A DNA stretch of 64,000 nt from Pseudodesulfovibrio sp. zrk46 (GCF_012516435.1 NZ_CP051216.1:3709501-3773500), one strand, 5' to 3'; counted from the stretch's first letter, positions 50,859-61,003 are shown. Notes: generated by a model from the sequence alone, not told the origin. Translations and numbers: made by a program.

Positions 50859-53510
50859 TTAATAACGACGCGGTGCGGATTCCCGCAACTCTTCATCTAA
50901 CTGCTCGAACAGTTCACGCTTCCGCTTGTCAAAAGAAAACGCACTCTTGATGGCAGCAAGGGCAAGACAAACAATACTCAGAATAATGACCAACCCCTTG
51001 GTGAACTCCCATCGCTGTTCACGTATGGAGTCGATTATCCAATTATTGTGAACATTCTGTGTGAAGTAGAGCGTAGAAGGAATAGCAACGAGCGCCAACC
51101 CCAAGCCGATGAGTTCAAGCCATATGAAATTACGCCCTAACATAAGGACAAAGAGAGTACTGTCACGAACAATTCGAAGCGTGACCAAGCGCCCTTGTAG
51201 CGTATCGATACGATCCTCAATTTCATCCAGGATCTTCAATGATTTTCTAAAATTATCGGCGTCTTTGAGCCGTTGCGTCCTAATCCAGTTAATCTTGTCG
51301 ACACAAAAGTTGAAATCCTTGTTGAACTCAAGAAGGAGCTTTGGAAACGGGAACCATGCAGCTTCACGCTGAATAGTTCTGACACGCTCTGTCTGATATT
51401 CCAAGTTAGCTTCTATCCGCTTGATTTCCCGCTTAACTTCATTATCCAAGCTCGATTTGAACTTTTCCGTTCCGCGAATCAACAGCTGATATGCTACATA
51501 ATTCTGCCTGGTTCCCAGAGCTTTAAGCCGCTCCAATTCATCAACAGAAGGCTCATAATAGCTATGACTGACATCAAACCGCTTGCTGATGTCTTCCAGC
51601 AATTGCTCAACACTCTGCTTGGTCTTTTGAGCTTCCTCCTCAGATTCAGCCCATCGATCATAAAGTGCAGTCATTAACTGGACACGGCCGCGGTCCAGCT
51701 CAGGATCGATTAATATCCGATTGAACACATTGGGATCACGATCAATTAGATCGGAATACAAGTCCATGGCCTGTCCGGTGAAGCCCATTTTCACCATACA
51801 AACGCCCTGACGATAAACCGGGTCAATCCAAGTGGGAGAATAACTGTTGGCGTGCTTATATGTATTTATGGCGTCTTTAAGGTTGCCGTCCACTTCCAGC
51901 AAACGAGCCTGCAGGTAGGCAAAATACCCCTGCTGCATGGGGGTATAGCTCATCCGCTCTGATTCCTGCCAATGGAAGAGCGCCTGGGTGTAGTCACCAA
52001 TTTCTAGATTCCAGAATCCCCACAGAGAATGCGGCTGATAACTACGCGGGTACTTGAGCTGCGCATCCTTAATCACCTTCTCCGCGGCATCGTAATCGCC
52101 CCCTTCGATCAACGAAAGAGCATCCCAAACATATTCCCCTTCCTCTGGCGCCAACTGACTGAGGGCATCTCCCCACTCTTTACTACGGCTTCGCCAAACG
52201 ATCTTGAGCATTCGAATCTGACAAGACGCGTTTATCTCGTAGACAGCTCTCGCGAGTATGCTTTCCAATTCATTTTTCGAATCAAATACCGCAAGCATGG
52301 AATTGGCATAGTCCTCGGCAGAGAGGTTCTTTTCCATTTCCATGAAGCCCTTGGTAAAATCTTTAATATTGGTATTGGCAAGTTGATTCCAAATGGATGC
52401 CATCGGCTTGGGCAACATCTTTGAAGGACAGTCCTTGCTAACATGGCTGGTCTGACCACAATAGAAACACCCTTCCCCCTCTTTACCTATCAGGACAGAA
52501 GGAAGCGCGACCTGCATCGTACCAGATCCAAGCTGCGCGCCCCCCTCTTTGAGGGCAAGGTTGCACCATGAATCCAGGGAAACTGCATCCGTACCATAAC
52601 TGGCCTCATTCATTCGGAACCACTCGGAAAGCAAGAAGCCATCCATGAACCGAACATGGGGGAAATCCGGGGCTAACCGATTCCAATCCAGCCCAATCTT
52701 TTTCGGTAGATCAGGTGAGAATTGCAAGTTTTCCTGCGAAATTGCAGCCATGACAACGGGCCAGTACTTCTTTTCAGGATCTTCCTTTATCTGACGAATA
52801 AGGGTCAGTATTTCATGACAAAATGATCGGAGAAGCTGAAAATTGTCTAGCGGAAAGAAGATGGCGCCTTCTTTGACGTCTGAAATATATTTCAGTCCCA
52901 ACTTCTGTAACAGGTCAAGGATATCGGTAGAAAAATCTCGCCAACCAAGAATTGCTTCCTTGTCAGCCATTCTACCCAACGGTTTTATGACGAAGAACCA
53001 CTTCCGAATGGTCTCATAGTCAAGTCCCTGATCAGCCTGAAGCCCAAGCCACTCGACACCAGCCAGGCCTTCAACAGAACCAACATTTTGCACATCCAGA
53101 CCGGCCAGGGCTTTGACCTGATCTTTCAATTTGGGATGAATAAAAACTTCGAAATCTTGTGGATAGCGGGAGTCCTGACGATCCAGTTCGGGAGAAATGG
53201 AAACTGAATACTCCATGTCGTACCCAACGAGAAACGTCATGGGAACAACCTGGACCAACACGGGCATGGGATTGACGCGAGCCCAGATTTGAAGACGTGC
53301 TAAGGCGCGGAAAACTTCTGTGGAGTTACAGAACCAGAGTGCTTGGTCCAACTCTTCCGTAATCTTAAGACAGCCATACTCTCGCAGTGTGTTGACAACC
53401 GAGTTGTGGACCTTTCCCTTCCAGGTCACCCACACACCATAGCCCGAAGCCACCAATCTGGATTGGCTGATCTCGGGAAGTTCATTTATGAGATTGGCAA
53501 TGCTCGGCAC
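50859..53510 (-). CDS. Large TPR protein with CCHC zinc knuckle and C-terminal membrane helices
   Basis: 883 residues from GTG 53510 (GAGGT upstream). Residues 1-300 have no recognised domain. Near 345-358 is a C-x2-C-x4-H-x4-C zinc knuckle (YCGQTSHVSKDCP), a motif typical of eukaryotic/retroviral RNA-binding proteins and rare in bacteria. Residues about 470-620 are TPR-like repeats, about 640-780 are charged coiled coil, and 795-816 and 839-856 are membrane helices. It looks like a membrane-tethered scaffold that may bind nucleic acid. Family not recognised. Apparently monocistronic. Confidence 0.75.
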   Translation of the reverse strand: MPSIANLINELPEISQSRLVASGYGVWVTWKGKVHNSVVNTLREYGCLKITEELDQALWFCNSTEVFRALARLQIWARVNPMPVLVQVVPMTFLVGYDMEYSVSISPELDRQDSRYPQDFEVFIHPKLKDQVKALAGLDVQNVGSVEGLAGVEWLGLQADQGLDYETIRKWFFVIKPLGRMADKEAILGWRDFSTDILDLLQKLGLKYISDVKEGAIFFPLDNFQLLRSFCHEILTLIRQIKEDPEKKYWPVVMAAISQENLQFSPDLPKKIGLDWNRLAPDFPHVRFMDGFLLSEWFRMNEASYGTDAVSLDSWCNLALKEGGAQLGSGTMQVALPSVLIGKEGEGCFYCGQTSHVSKDCPSKMLPKPMASIWNQLANTNIKDFTKGFMEMEKNLSAEDYANSMLAVFDSKNELESILARAVYEINASCQIRMLKIVWRSRSKEWGDALSQLAPEEGEYVWDALSLIEGGDYDAAEKVIKDAQLKYPRSYQPHSLWGFWNLEIGDYTQALFHWQESERMSYTPMQQGYFAYLQARLLEVDGNLKDAINTYKHANSYSPTWIDPVYRQGVCMVKMGFTGQAMDLYSDLIDRDPNVFNRILIDPELDRGRVQLMTALYDRWAESEEEAQKTKQSVEQLLEDISKRFDVSHSYYEPSVDELERLKALGTRQNYVAYQLLIRGTEKFKSSLDNEVKREIKRIEANLEYQTERVRTIQREAAWFPFPKLLLEFNKDFNFCVDKINWIRTQRLKDADNFRKSLKILDEIEDRIDTLQGRLVTLRIVRDSTLFVLMLGRNFIWLELIGLGLALVAIPSTLYFTQNVHNNWIIDSIREQRWEFTKGLVIILSIVCLALAAIKSAFSFDKRKRELFEQLDEELRESAPRRY

Positions 53511-53589
53511 GCGGCTACCTCAAAGACAATCCATCGCCCAGACTTGTGTCAGGTAGATGACTGCTGATGCTAGAAGTCACTTCAATAAG

Positions 53590-54450
53590 CTAACGCAATG
53601 TATTCAAGGGAATTTCTTTCCCGTCGCGGATCATGCAAAACAGGTTCCAAACCTTATCAGCCTCATCATTTTTTCCTCTTTTTTCACACCCTTGCCTATA
53701 TATCAGCACCTTAGTCTCCAGTTCCTGCATGGCAGTAGCTGCCTGATCTGCGTCAAGTTTTCCACATTGCAGGATTTTTACTAATGCACGTATCCGATAG
53801 AGGTCTGCACAAGGTACACAATTGGAAAGCTGGTCCTCCCTGCCACCGTGTTTAATGGTTAGCTGCTCAGAAACCAATCCGATTGGGTACACAAGGCACG
53901 CCCTTAGCCACATGTCATAGTCTTCACAGGACGGCATATGAACGTCGAACGGACCTATGTCACCCCATGCTTTTCGAGTGAACATGGTACATGAAGGACT
54001 GATTAAGCACATATTGAGAGATGCTTCAAAGAACCATCCTTCCGGCTTTACGTACTTGGCAGGTTGGTTGACCCGCTTCCCTTTACGCACCCAGATTTCG
54101 TTAGTCTGACAGATTTCAAAACCATTCGCTTGCATGTATTTCAATTGGATTTCCAACTTCTTTGGCATCCATTCATCGTCAGAATCAAGCAATGCAATGT
54201 ACTCACCTTTACACTGTGCTATGCCTGTATTCCGGGCGGCAGAAACTCCTTGATTATCCTGATAGATGTACACAATACGCGGATCTGAATATTTCTCCAA
54301 CACTTCAACAGTGCTATCAGTAGAACCGTCATCAATGACGACGAGCTCCCAGTTGGTATACGTCTGGGCAAAGACAGAGTCCAAACAAGCTGGCAGAAAG
54401 TGTGCCCGATTATAAGTGGGAAGAATAATGGAAATGAGTGAATCGTTCAT
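53590..54450 (-). CDS. Family 2 glycosyltransferase
   Basis: 286 residues from ATG 54450 (a GTG at 54471 is possible). GT-A fold: SIILPTYNRAHFL, VIDDGSTD, AARNTGIAQCKGEYIALLDSDDEW with the DxD-type motif. Transfers a sugar from a nucleotide donor; substrate unknown. Divergent from the GT4 gene with about 80 bases between. Confidence 0.85.
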   Translation of the reverse strand: MNDSLISIILPTYNRAHFLPACLDSVFAQTYTNWELVVIDDGSTDSTVEVLEKYSDPRIVYIYQDNQGVSAARNTGIAQCKGEYIALLDSDDEWMPKKLEIQLKYMQANGFEICQTNEIWVRKGKRVNQPAKYVKPEGWFFEASLNMCLISPSCTMFTRKAWGDIGPFDVHMPSCEDYDMWLRACLVYPIGLVSEQLTIKHGGREDQLSNCVPCADLYRIRALVKILQCGKLDADQAATAMQELETKVLIYRQGCEKRGKNDEADKVWNLFCMIRDGKEIPLNTLR

Positions 54451-54529
54451 GAGTGTAAGCCTTGCCTTCACAGTCTTGACCTGTCATGTTGGTTAACCGA
54501 AGACCAATGACACAACACAGGCACATCAT

Positions 54530-55639
54530 ATGAAGATATTTCAGGTAATCAATGTTCGATGGTTCAATGCAACAGCATGGTATGCCATCACTTTGAGCAA
54601 GTTACTGGCCGACGCGGGCCATGAAGTGACAGTCCTCACTCAAGCCAACACGGCATCAGAGCAGATGGCCCAGAAGATGGGACTGAATACGGTTGCCGTT
54701 GACCTTAACACGGTCAGCCCTGCAAAATTCGTTGCAGCAACACGGCACATCATACAACTACTCAAGACACATCGTCCGGATATCGTCAATTGCCACCGAG
54801 GGGAAGGATTTTTCCTATGGGGAATCCTCAAGCATCTGGGATTCCCATTCAAACTTGTACGAACAAGAGGTGACCAACGACCGCCCAAAAGCGATCCTTT
54901 CAACCGCTGGTTGCACGCACATGTCGCCGACGCCGTTGTCGTTACCAACCGTCGTATGTCTAACTATTTCCTGGATACCATGCGTACCCCCGGCGATGGA
55001 CTATGGCTCATTCATGGCGGCGTGGATACACAACGCTTCTCCTTCACCGAAGAAGGCCGCAAGCGAGTTCGTAAGGAATTCGACTATGCCGACAACGACA
55101 TCGTTGTAGGCCTGTTAGGCCGGTTCGACCGTGTTAAAGGACAGAAGGAAACCATTGAAGCAGTTGCCCGTTTGCGTCAGCAAGGTATGGACAACATCAA
55201 GCTCTTCCTCATTGGGTTTGACACAGCCATGAGTACATCGGAAATCCAAAGCTGGATCGACGCCAATGATATGGCAGACTTCACCCGCATAAGCGGCAAA
55301 AGGGATGATGTTGAGGCCTGTATTTCCGCCTTGGATATCGGCGTGATATCCTCCCTCTGGTCTGAAGCCATCGCACGCTCGGCTCTCGAAATTATGGCAG
55401 CAGACCGCCCGCTTGTTTCAACCACTGTAGGCGTCATGCCCGACTTGGTTGGTCCATCCATGCTGGTAGAACCAGGTGATTCTGAGGCCCTGGCAAATAC
55501 CATCGCATCAGTGGCAACAGATCATGACATTCAAAAAGAGGTACTTGGAGCCCAAAAGAGAATCATGTCTCAATTGACACTCGAAGAGTTTTTGAAGCGC
55601 ACACTGAACTTATATCAGAGCCTGCTGGAACGAGACTAA
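54530..55639 (+). CDS. Family 4 glycosyltransferase
   Basis: 369 residues, GT-B fold. N-terminal KIFQVINVRWFNATAWYAITLSK; donor-binding half from IVVGLLGRFDRVKGQKETIEA, with the E-x7-E motif in SEAIARSALEIMAA (about 283-296). Resembles lipopolysaccharide core heptosyl/hexosyltransferases. Single gene with strong terminator. Confidence 0.87.
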   Translation: MKIFQVINVRWFNATAWYAITLSKLLADAGHEVTVLTQANTASEQMAQKMGLNTVAVDLNTVSPAKFVAATRHIIQLLKTHRPDIVNCHRGEGFFLWGILKHLGFPFKLVRTRGDQRPPKSDPFNRWLHAHVADAVVVTNRRMSNYFLDTMRTPGDGLWLIHGGVDTQRFSFTEEGRKRVRKEFDYADNDIVVGLLGRFDRVKGQKETIEAVARLRQQGMDNIKLFLIGFDTAMSTSEIQSWIDANDMADFTRISGKRDDVEACISALDIGVISSLWSEAIARSALEIMAADRPLVSTTVGVMPDLVGPSMLVEPGDSEALANTIASVATDHDIQKEVLGAQKRIMSQLTLEEFLKRTLNLYQSLLERD

Positions 55640-55665
55640 CTCTCACCTTACACTTGCTACTAATC

Positions 55666-55703
55666 AAAAAAAGGCTTTCCGATAGTTCGGAAAGCCTTTT
55701 TTT
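55666..55703. terminator. Bidirectional terminator
   Basis: A-run, GGCTTTCCG, 6-base loop, CGGAAAGCC, T7; serves two convergent genes. Confidence 0.93.
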
Positions 55704-55738
55704 GTGCGCAGTTCAGACACTAAGTGTACAGATTGACT

Positions 55739-56692
55739 CTAGTTTCCAAAAAATTCTTTGGTCTTCTTGAGCTTGTCAGCCACAGCCATGATGGTCAGGG
55801 CATAGCTTTCGGAATGATTATAACGATAGATCACTTTGAGTTGCTTTTCGCGCGACAATCCGTCTTTCCACCCATGTCGCTTCACAAAATTACCCATGCT
55901 GTAAAGCGCGTCAGTTTTATCGAACAGATCAACCTTGCCGTCACCAGTTCCATCGACGCCGTAGCTCAAAGCACTTGAGGGAATGAACTGGCAAACACCT
56001 ATTGCCCCGTACATGGAACTGGGAATAACCAAAGGATCCTGACCGTTCTTTTGAGCATATGTGATGAGGGACTTGAGTTCGCCATATCCCCAGTTGCCCT
56101 TTTGAGTGGTGCGTTTTTTTAACCACTCCACATCCTCATCGGACAAATCCTTGTGTTTAATATGGGGGCGAATCAACTCATAATCTGTCGCAAGAGCCAT
56201 GCTTGCCAGAATATTCAGTGCATTATGTTTTCCGACCTGTGTCCCCAGTTTAGTCTCAACCAACATAAGAGCAGTCAGGACCTCACCTGGGACGCCATAT
56301 TTACGTTCGATAGCCCGCAAATCTCCACTATGCTCACGATAAAAGGCATATGCTCCAGCTATCAGAATAGGATTCAAATAACGATCCATGACCTCCGGTT
56401 CTCGAGGAGGGCCCGGCTTCGTATTGGAAAGACGTGTACCTAACAAGGCATTCATTTTGCGCGCCATGATCTCGGGAGAGAACTCGAGACTTTTGCGGCT
56501 AAATAGAGACTCTACATAGGTGCGATCAAAATCATCAGCGACCAGACGCTCCACCAAAGGGCGCCATACAGTACTCTGAGCGCTGGCATTGAGCACACCT
56601 GTGCAAATAAAAACGGCGGCCAACGATAATACGATGGCCGCCCGTTTGAGGCGCTTTGTGGAGAAGAAATCAGATCCTGTCCATTGGAACAA
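55739..56692 (-). CDS. mltB: Lytic murein transglycosylase B-like
   Basis: About 317 residues from TTG 56692 (GAGG 8 bases upstream); ATG 56716 is the alternative. Either start lies inside the preceding zinc-ribbon gene. Signal peptide follows (RAAIVLSLAAVFICTG...ASAQ). GH103 motifs: LMLVETKLGT with the catalytic Glu, GAIGVCQFIPSSAL, DGTGDGKVDLFDKTDALYS and RYNHSESYA. Cleaves glycan strands to 1,6-anhydro products in the periplasm. Confidence 0.9.
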   Translation of the reverse strand: MFQWTGSDFFSTKRLKRAAIVLSLAAVFICTGVLNASAQSTVWRPLVERLVADDFDRTYVESLFSRKSLEFSPEIMARKMNALLGTRLSNTKPGPPREPEVMDRYLNPILIAGAYAFYREHSGDLRAIERKYGVPGEVLTALMLVETKLGTQVGKHNALNILASMALATDYELIRPHIKHKDLSDEDVEWLKKRTTQKGNWGYGELKSLITYAQKNGQDPLVIPSSMYGAIGVCQFIPSSALSYGVDGTGDGKVDLFDKTDALYSMGNFVKRHGWKDGLSREKQLKVIYRYNHSESYALTIMAVADKLKKTKEFFGN

Positions 56693-56876
56693 AGCCCATT
56701 TCCTCCTCAAAATCATCGTCCATCTTGGACGCGAATTCTCCGAGATCATACGACTTACCACATTTGGGGCATCGCAGAGTTACCTGCTGGCAACCACGAT
56801 AAGCCGTCAAATCAAAACCGCACTTCTCGCATTCCATACCCCGGGCATCCCAGGAGCGTTTTCGGTTCAAAAACAT
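56670..56876 (-). CDS. Small zinc-ribbon protein
   Basis: 68 residues. Two CxxC pairs, MECEKCGFDL and RCPKCGKSYDL, form a zinc ribbon; the tail is acidic (DDDFEEEMG). Starts 2 bases after the stop of the TolC-like gene and overlaps the start of mltB, so it is coupled to both. Function unknown; perhaps a regulatory or adaptor protein. Confidence 0.72.
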   Translation of the reverse strand: MFLNRKRSWDARGMECEKCGFDLTAYRGCQQVTLRCPKCGKSYDLGEFASKMDDDFEEEMGFVPMDRI

Positions 56877-56878
56877 GT

Positions 56879-58255
56879 TTATTCGGCTTTATTCAGACCG
56901 AGGTTCTTTTCACCCATGGCCACGAAAAGCGTAGACACAGAAGTACCATAGTCAGCCAATGCCTGAGAAAGCTGAGCTTCACTCGTGGTCAGACGAGACT
57001 GAGCATTCAGCACGTCAGTGTTGGTGCCAACCTGAGCCTGATAGCGAGCAACTGCCATACGGTAGGCTTCTTCAGCTGCAGCCACAGACTTCTTGGCAAC
57101 TTCGATACGATCAGCAGCTTCGTTAATATTCAACAGCGCTGTCTTCACTTCGAAACCAGCATTGAGACGAGTCTCTTCAAGCTGAGCCTCGACCTGCTTC
57201 ACATTCTCTTCTGCTTTCTTGTAATCGTAGTAGTCAGCGCCCCACTCGAACAGAGTCATGGAGGCTGTAACACCAACGGTATAGTATTCTTTGGAAGTGT
57301 ACGGATACACACCGTCCCTGCTCAGCCCTGCATCAACACCCTTGTTGTAGTAATTCCACTCGCCTTCCACGCTCGGATAAAAGCTACTGGCGGCAATGGT
57401 GGAATCCTTTTCTGCGATCTCAACGGACTTCTTACCGATGATCAGATCGGGACGGGATTTGTAAGCACGACTCAAACAGTCCTGCAGAGTCAAACTGAAG
57501 GGAAAATCCTTGAGCTGTCCAACATAATTAGCATCAGCTTCCAAGGGAATGTTCAGGAGAGTGTTCAGCTGGGCCATCTGCGTGGAAACAGAGTTTTTGG
57601 CAGTCAGGAGATCCTGTCTGGCGGTAGCCAAGTCAACCTCTGCGTCAAGCACTTCAGCTTTCGGACGAAGACCGACTTCATAAAAAGCGCTGATCACTTT
57701 CAACTGAGATTCCAGACGGGCAACAGAGTCCTCGGCACTTTTCACATCCATGCGAGCTTTGAGCAGGGAAAGAAAGTTGGACTGGACGCTGGAAATCAAT
57801 GTGAGCTCTACATTATCCAGAGAAGCCTGATTGGATTCTTCAGTCAACTTGGCACGCTGCCAAGTGGCGAGCAGGTTGAAACCCTTGAAGATGGGCTGGG
57901 TCACGTTAACATTGGCAACCCAATCATCGTGACGACGAGTGGTTGAAGTCAGGCGTCGCCCGTAGTTCGTGTATCCGTAAGAGCCGCCGACCTCAGGCAG
58001 GAAATTACCAAACGCGGAACGGGTACCAAACTGGGAACCGGTCAACTGAGCACGAATGGCAGTCATCTGGGGATTGAGCTCAAGAGCGCGTTTTACTGCA
58101 CGTTCAAGATCAATGTCACCAGTGTAATCATCCATGGCGGAAACAGCCTGCTCCTCGCCCGGGGCGGGGTCGGCATCCATTGCCATGGCGGTGACAGAAA
58201 AGGCCATTACAGCCAACAGAATCAAGGGGAATATGAAAACCCGTTTAAGGCGCAT
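56879..58255 (-). CDS. TolC-family outer membrane efflux protein
   Basis: 458 residues. Signal peptide 1-26 (SVTAMA). Two repeats of long heptad helices, AVKRALELNPQMTAIRAQ at the start of the first and IEVAKKSVAAAEEAYRMA with RYQAQVGTNTDVLNAQ in the second, are diagnostic. Forms a trimeric outer-membrane channel for type I secretion or RND efflux. No inner-membrane partner is adjacent. Confidence 0.92.
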   Translation of the reverse strand: MRLKRVFIFPLILLAVMAFSVTAMAMDADPAPGEEQAVSAMDDYTGDIDLERAVKRALELNPQMTAIRAQLTGSQFGTRSAFGNFLPEVGGSYGYTNYGRRLTSTTRRHDDWVANVNVTQPIFKGFNLLATWQRAKLTEESNQASLDNVELTLISSVQSNFLSLLKARMDVKSAEDSVARLESQLKVISAFYEVGLRPKAEVLDAEVDLATARQDLLTAKNSVSTQMAQLNTLLNIPLEADANYVGQLKDFPFSLTLQDCLSRAYKSRPDLIIGKKSVEIAEKDSTIAASSFYPSVEGEWNYYNKGVDAGLSRDGVYPYTSKEYYTVGVTASMTLFEWGADYYDYKKAEENVKQVEAQLEETRLNAGFEVKTALLNINEAADRIEVAKKSVAAAEEAYRMAVARYQAQVGTNTDVLNAQSRLTTSEAQLSQALADYGTSVSTLFVAMGEKNLGLNKAE

Positions 58256-58364
58256 AAAATAAGACCTGCTTGTCTAATTAGACGGTGTAGTTGTACTCGC
58301 AACAAATAAACAACAATTTATCTACCAAGACTTGGCCGTAGCCGCAACCACAAAAAAGTATGGA

Positions 58365-59150
58365 TTACTTACGTAATACCGCACAGTCGGAAGGATCACC
58401 CTGCAATTTCTCCAAAGTATGCTTAAGCGTAGGCAAAAGCGGCTCCAAGCATTCAGCCACAGCCTTCGGGCTTCCGGGCATATTGACGATAAGGGCGTTC
58501 CCAAGAGTACCAGCCACAGCACGAGAAATAGCACCGTGGGGAGTTTTCTGAAGACTGGCTGCGGTCATCGCCCGTTCATATCCGGGCAACCGCTTCTCTA
58601 TTACAGACAAGGTTGCTTCCGGGGTGATGTCACGAGGCCCGACGCCTGTACCACCGGTAGTCATGATTAAATCAAAACCCTGATTCAAAGCGAGATCTAC
58701 CAACAGCCCTTTTAACTGCTTCGGCTCATCTGGAATGATAAACCCCTGCACTCGCCCCAGACCAAGTTGTTCGTCCACCAGCTTGCCAATGAGCGGACCG
58801 GATTCATCAGTACGCTTACCTGCAGCACCTTTGTCGCTCAATGTAACCCAAGCCAGAGAGTACCCCTTACGGGTGACGGTAAATTCGCGCTCCCCCGCCG
58901 GAACATCAGCCATTGCTTCCACAAGGTAGAGAGGCGTTGAAGCCTTCCCCTCATCGCCGGGCATCCAGTTGATCGCCAAGACCAAAAATCCAATCTCACC
59001 AAACTCGAAACGATCTCCCACGCGAAGCGACCGAAGAGAGTTCGCAACAACTAATGTACCGGGAGCTTCACAGCCCTCCAGTCCAAGATGTGCTTTCTGG
59101 CCACGAGAAATTAATTCACCATTCTTCAAAACGACTTTGCACAAGGTCAT
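58365..59150 (-). CDS. MogA-like molybdopterin adenylyltransferase with extra N-terminal domain
   Basis: 261 residues. The C-terminal part (about 96-255) is MogA: LAWVTLSDKGAAG, TTGGTGVGPRDITPEAT with GGTGVGPRD at 166-174, and NMPGSPKAV. It adenylates molybdopterin before metal insertion. Residues 1-90 are an added beta-rich domain (VVLKNGELISRG, LVVANSLRSLRVGDRF) perhaps related to MOSC or ferredoxin-like metal-sulfur domains. A tungsten-cofactor role is possible given aor at 17 kb. 9 bases after the DUF1614 gene. Confidence 0.88.
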   Translation of the reverse strand: MTLCKVVLKNGELISRGQKAHLGLEGCEAPGTLVVANSLRSLRVGDRFEFGEIGFLVLAINWMPGDEGKASTPLYLVEAMADVPAGEREFTVTRKGYSLAWVTLSDKGAAGKRTDESGPLIGKLVDEQLGLGRVQGFIIPDEPKQLKGLLVDLALNQGFDLIMTTGGTGVGPRDITPEATLSVIEKRLPGYERAMTAASLQKTPHGAISRAVAGTLGNALIVNMPGSPKAVAECLEPLLPTLKHTLEKLQGDPSDCAVLRK

Positions 59151-59159
59151 AAGAGCTCC

Positions 59160-59894
59160 TTACGCCAACAATACTGCGAGAATTCCGGCAACAAAAACCC
59201 CGCCAAACGTTCCAGCACCACCAATGGACACCACGGGAGTGCCAACACTGTTTCTGATGCGAGGAGTGAGAAGCGGCGCAAGGTTGCCACCGATAATCGT
59301 CCCCAAAGTCCCCGCCACATAGGCAGCTACAGGTCGAAACGGTTCAGGCACAAAGAAATAGACGGATATGAATGTCATCATGGCGGGCATGATTAGAGGC
59401 ACCCGTAAACCGGTAAATGGATCAGCCTTGGACAGTGCATAGCAGCCGCCCGCGACCATAACCAGAGCAAACCCGATCCACGTATATGCCCCATCAGCCT
59501 TTCCACTCATGTGAAGACTGATCAAAAAGGTAATGCTGAGCAGGAGCGGCATGATGCAACCGCCCAAATTCAGGGCAAAGACCTGCTTCTTAAGCTCATT
59601 GGCAGGCTCTTCCTCAATCTGAACAGGGCGACCATACTCATCCATCGAAAAGTGCATGGTGCGGGGCTTGGGAATCACCACTAACCGCTCGCTTGTAAAA
59701 ACGGGGAGGTTGACGGTTCTACCGATTAGTATTGCGATAAGCATCAGCACACCCTGAGCAGGAGTCAGCCCAAGCTTGCCGAATGCATCGACCACAAAAG
59801 ATACCGGAAGAAATACAAACAGGAAAAAAAGGGCTACCAGAAACAACAGGACGGGCAGAATGCCGCCAGTAAACTGAAAGTATGGATTGTTCAT
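59160..59894 (-). CDS. DUF1614-family membrane protein
   Basis: 244 residues from ATG 59894; ATG 59915 is possible, neither has a good ribosome-binding site. Seven or so helices, with ILIGRTVNLPVF near 48 and a Gly-rich C-terminus (SIGGAGTFGGVFVAGI) recognised as DUF1614. Function of the family unknown. Co-transcribed with the MogA gene. Confidence 0.78.
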   Translation of the reverse strand: MNNPYFQFTGGILPVLLFLVALFFLFVFLPVSFVVDAFGKLGLTPAQGVLMLIAILIGRTVNLPVFTSERLVVIPKPRTMHFSMDEYGRPVQIEEEPANELKKQVFALNLGGCIMPLLLSITFLISLHMSGKADGAYTWIGFALVMVAGGCYALSKADPFTGLRVPLIMPAMMTFISVYFFVPEPFRPVAAYVAGTLGTIIGGNLAPLLTPRIRNSVGTPVVSIGGAGTFGGVFVAGILAVLLA

Positions 59895-60023
59895 AATTTT
59901 GATTGGCTGTCGCGCCATTTGCGGGTTGCAATTTGTTTTGTCCCCTATATTATGCACGAACAGTCAGTTGGGAAGTACCCTAACTTAATTATTTAGTAAA
60001 TTACAGGACCAAAGAGGGTCTTC

Positions 60024-60920
60024 ATGAAAGGTATTATCCTCGCCGGAGGTTCCGGCACCAGACTCCACCCCTTAACCCGCGTGGTCAGCAAACAGCTCCT
60101 TCCCGTATACGACAAACCCATGATCTATTATCCTTTGTCCACGCTCATGCTGGCAGGGATCAAAGAAATCATGATCATATCTACGCCACGCGATCTGCCC
60201 CACTTCAAAGCCCTTTTAGGCGATGGTTCGCAACTTGGCATCAAGCTTGAGTACAAAGTTCAACCTAGCCCGGACGGCCTTGCTCAGGCATTCATCATCG
60301 GCGAAGAATTCATCGGCGACGACGCCGTCTGCCTGGTCCTCGGCGACAATATTTTCTACGGACACGGCCTTGGCTCCATTCTGCAACAAGCTGGCAGGCT
60401 CGACAAAGGCGGCATAGTGTTCGCATACCTTGTAAAAGACCCTGAACGCTATGGTGTGGTAGATTTTGATGTTGATTTCAAAGCCCTTTCCATTGAGGAA
60501 AAGCCTGAGAAGCCGAAATCAAAATATGCCGTCACTGGTCTTTATTTTTACGACAACGATGTCATTGAGATCGCCAAATCTCTTAAGCCTTCCGCAAGAG
60601 GAGAGCTTGAGATCACGGATGTTAACAAGACCTATCTTGAGCGCGGAGACTTGGAGGTACAGACTCTCGGCCGTGGCTATGCATGGCTTGATATGGGCAC
60701 CCATGAATCGCTTCAGAATGCCGGCAGCTTTGTACAGGCAGTACAAAACAGGCAAGGCTATGTTATCTCTAGTCCAGAAGAGATAGCTTTCCGAATGGGA
60801 TTCATTACAGCTGAAGAACTCAAGGAACTCGCCTGCGAAATGAGCAAGAACAGCTATGGCCAGTACCTTCTTGATGTTGTGCTTGAAGGTGAAGCCGGTA
60901 GCTGCGCAGTCACTGAATAA
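60024..60920 (+). CDS. rfbA: Glucose-1-phosphate thymidylyltransferase
   Basis: 298 residues. [31 protein letters not shown] is spread over 6-36 (nucleotidyltransferase signature), [11 protein letters not shown] near 107, and [14 protein letters not shown]. First step to dTDP-L-rhamnose; rfbB and rfbD are at 24-26 kb. Single gene with terminator. Confidence 0.95.
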   Translation: MKGIILAGGSGTRLHPLTRVVSKQLLPVYDKPMIYYPLSTLMLAGIKEIMIISTPRDLPHFKALLGDGSQLGIKLEYKVQPSPDGLAQAFIIGEEFIGDDAVCLVLGDNIFYGHGLGSILQQAGRLDKGGIVFAYLVKDPERYGVVDFDVDFKALSIEEKPEKPKSKYAVTGLYFYDNDVIEIAKSLKPSARGELEITDVNKTYLERGDLEVQTLGRGYAWLDMGTHESLQNAGSFVQAVQNRQGYVISSPEEIAFRMGFITAEELKELACEMSKNSYGQYLLDVVLEGEAGSCAVTE

Positions 60921-60968
60921 CCAAACCAAGTCGCAACAGAGAGCAAAACTGCTCAACTCCATAACACC

Positions 60969-61003
60969 AAAAGGCCACAGTCCATATGGACTGTGGCCTT
61001 TCT
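60969..61003. terminator. Terminator after rfbA
   Basis: AAAGGCCACAGTCC/GGACTGTGGCCTTT around ATAT; T-run short in the plus direction, longer A-tract context weak. Confidence 0.82.
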
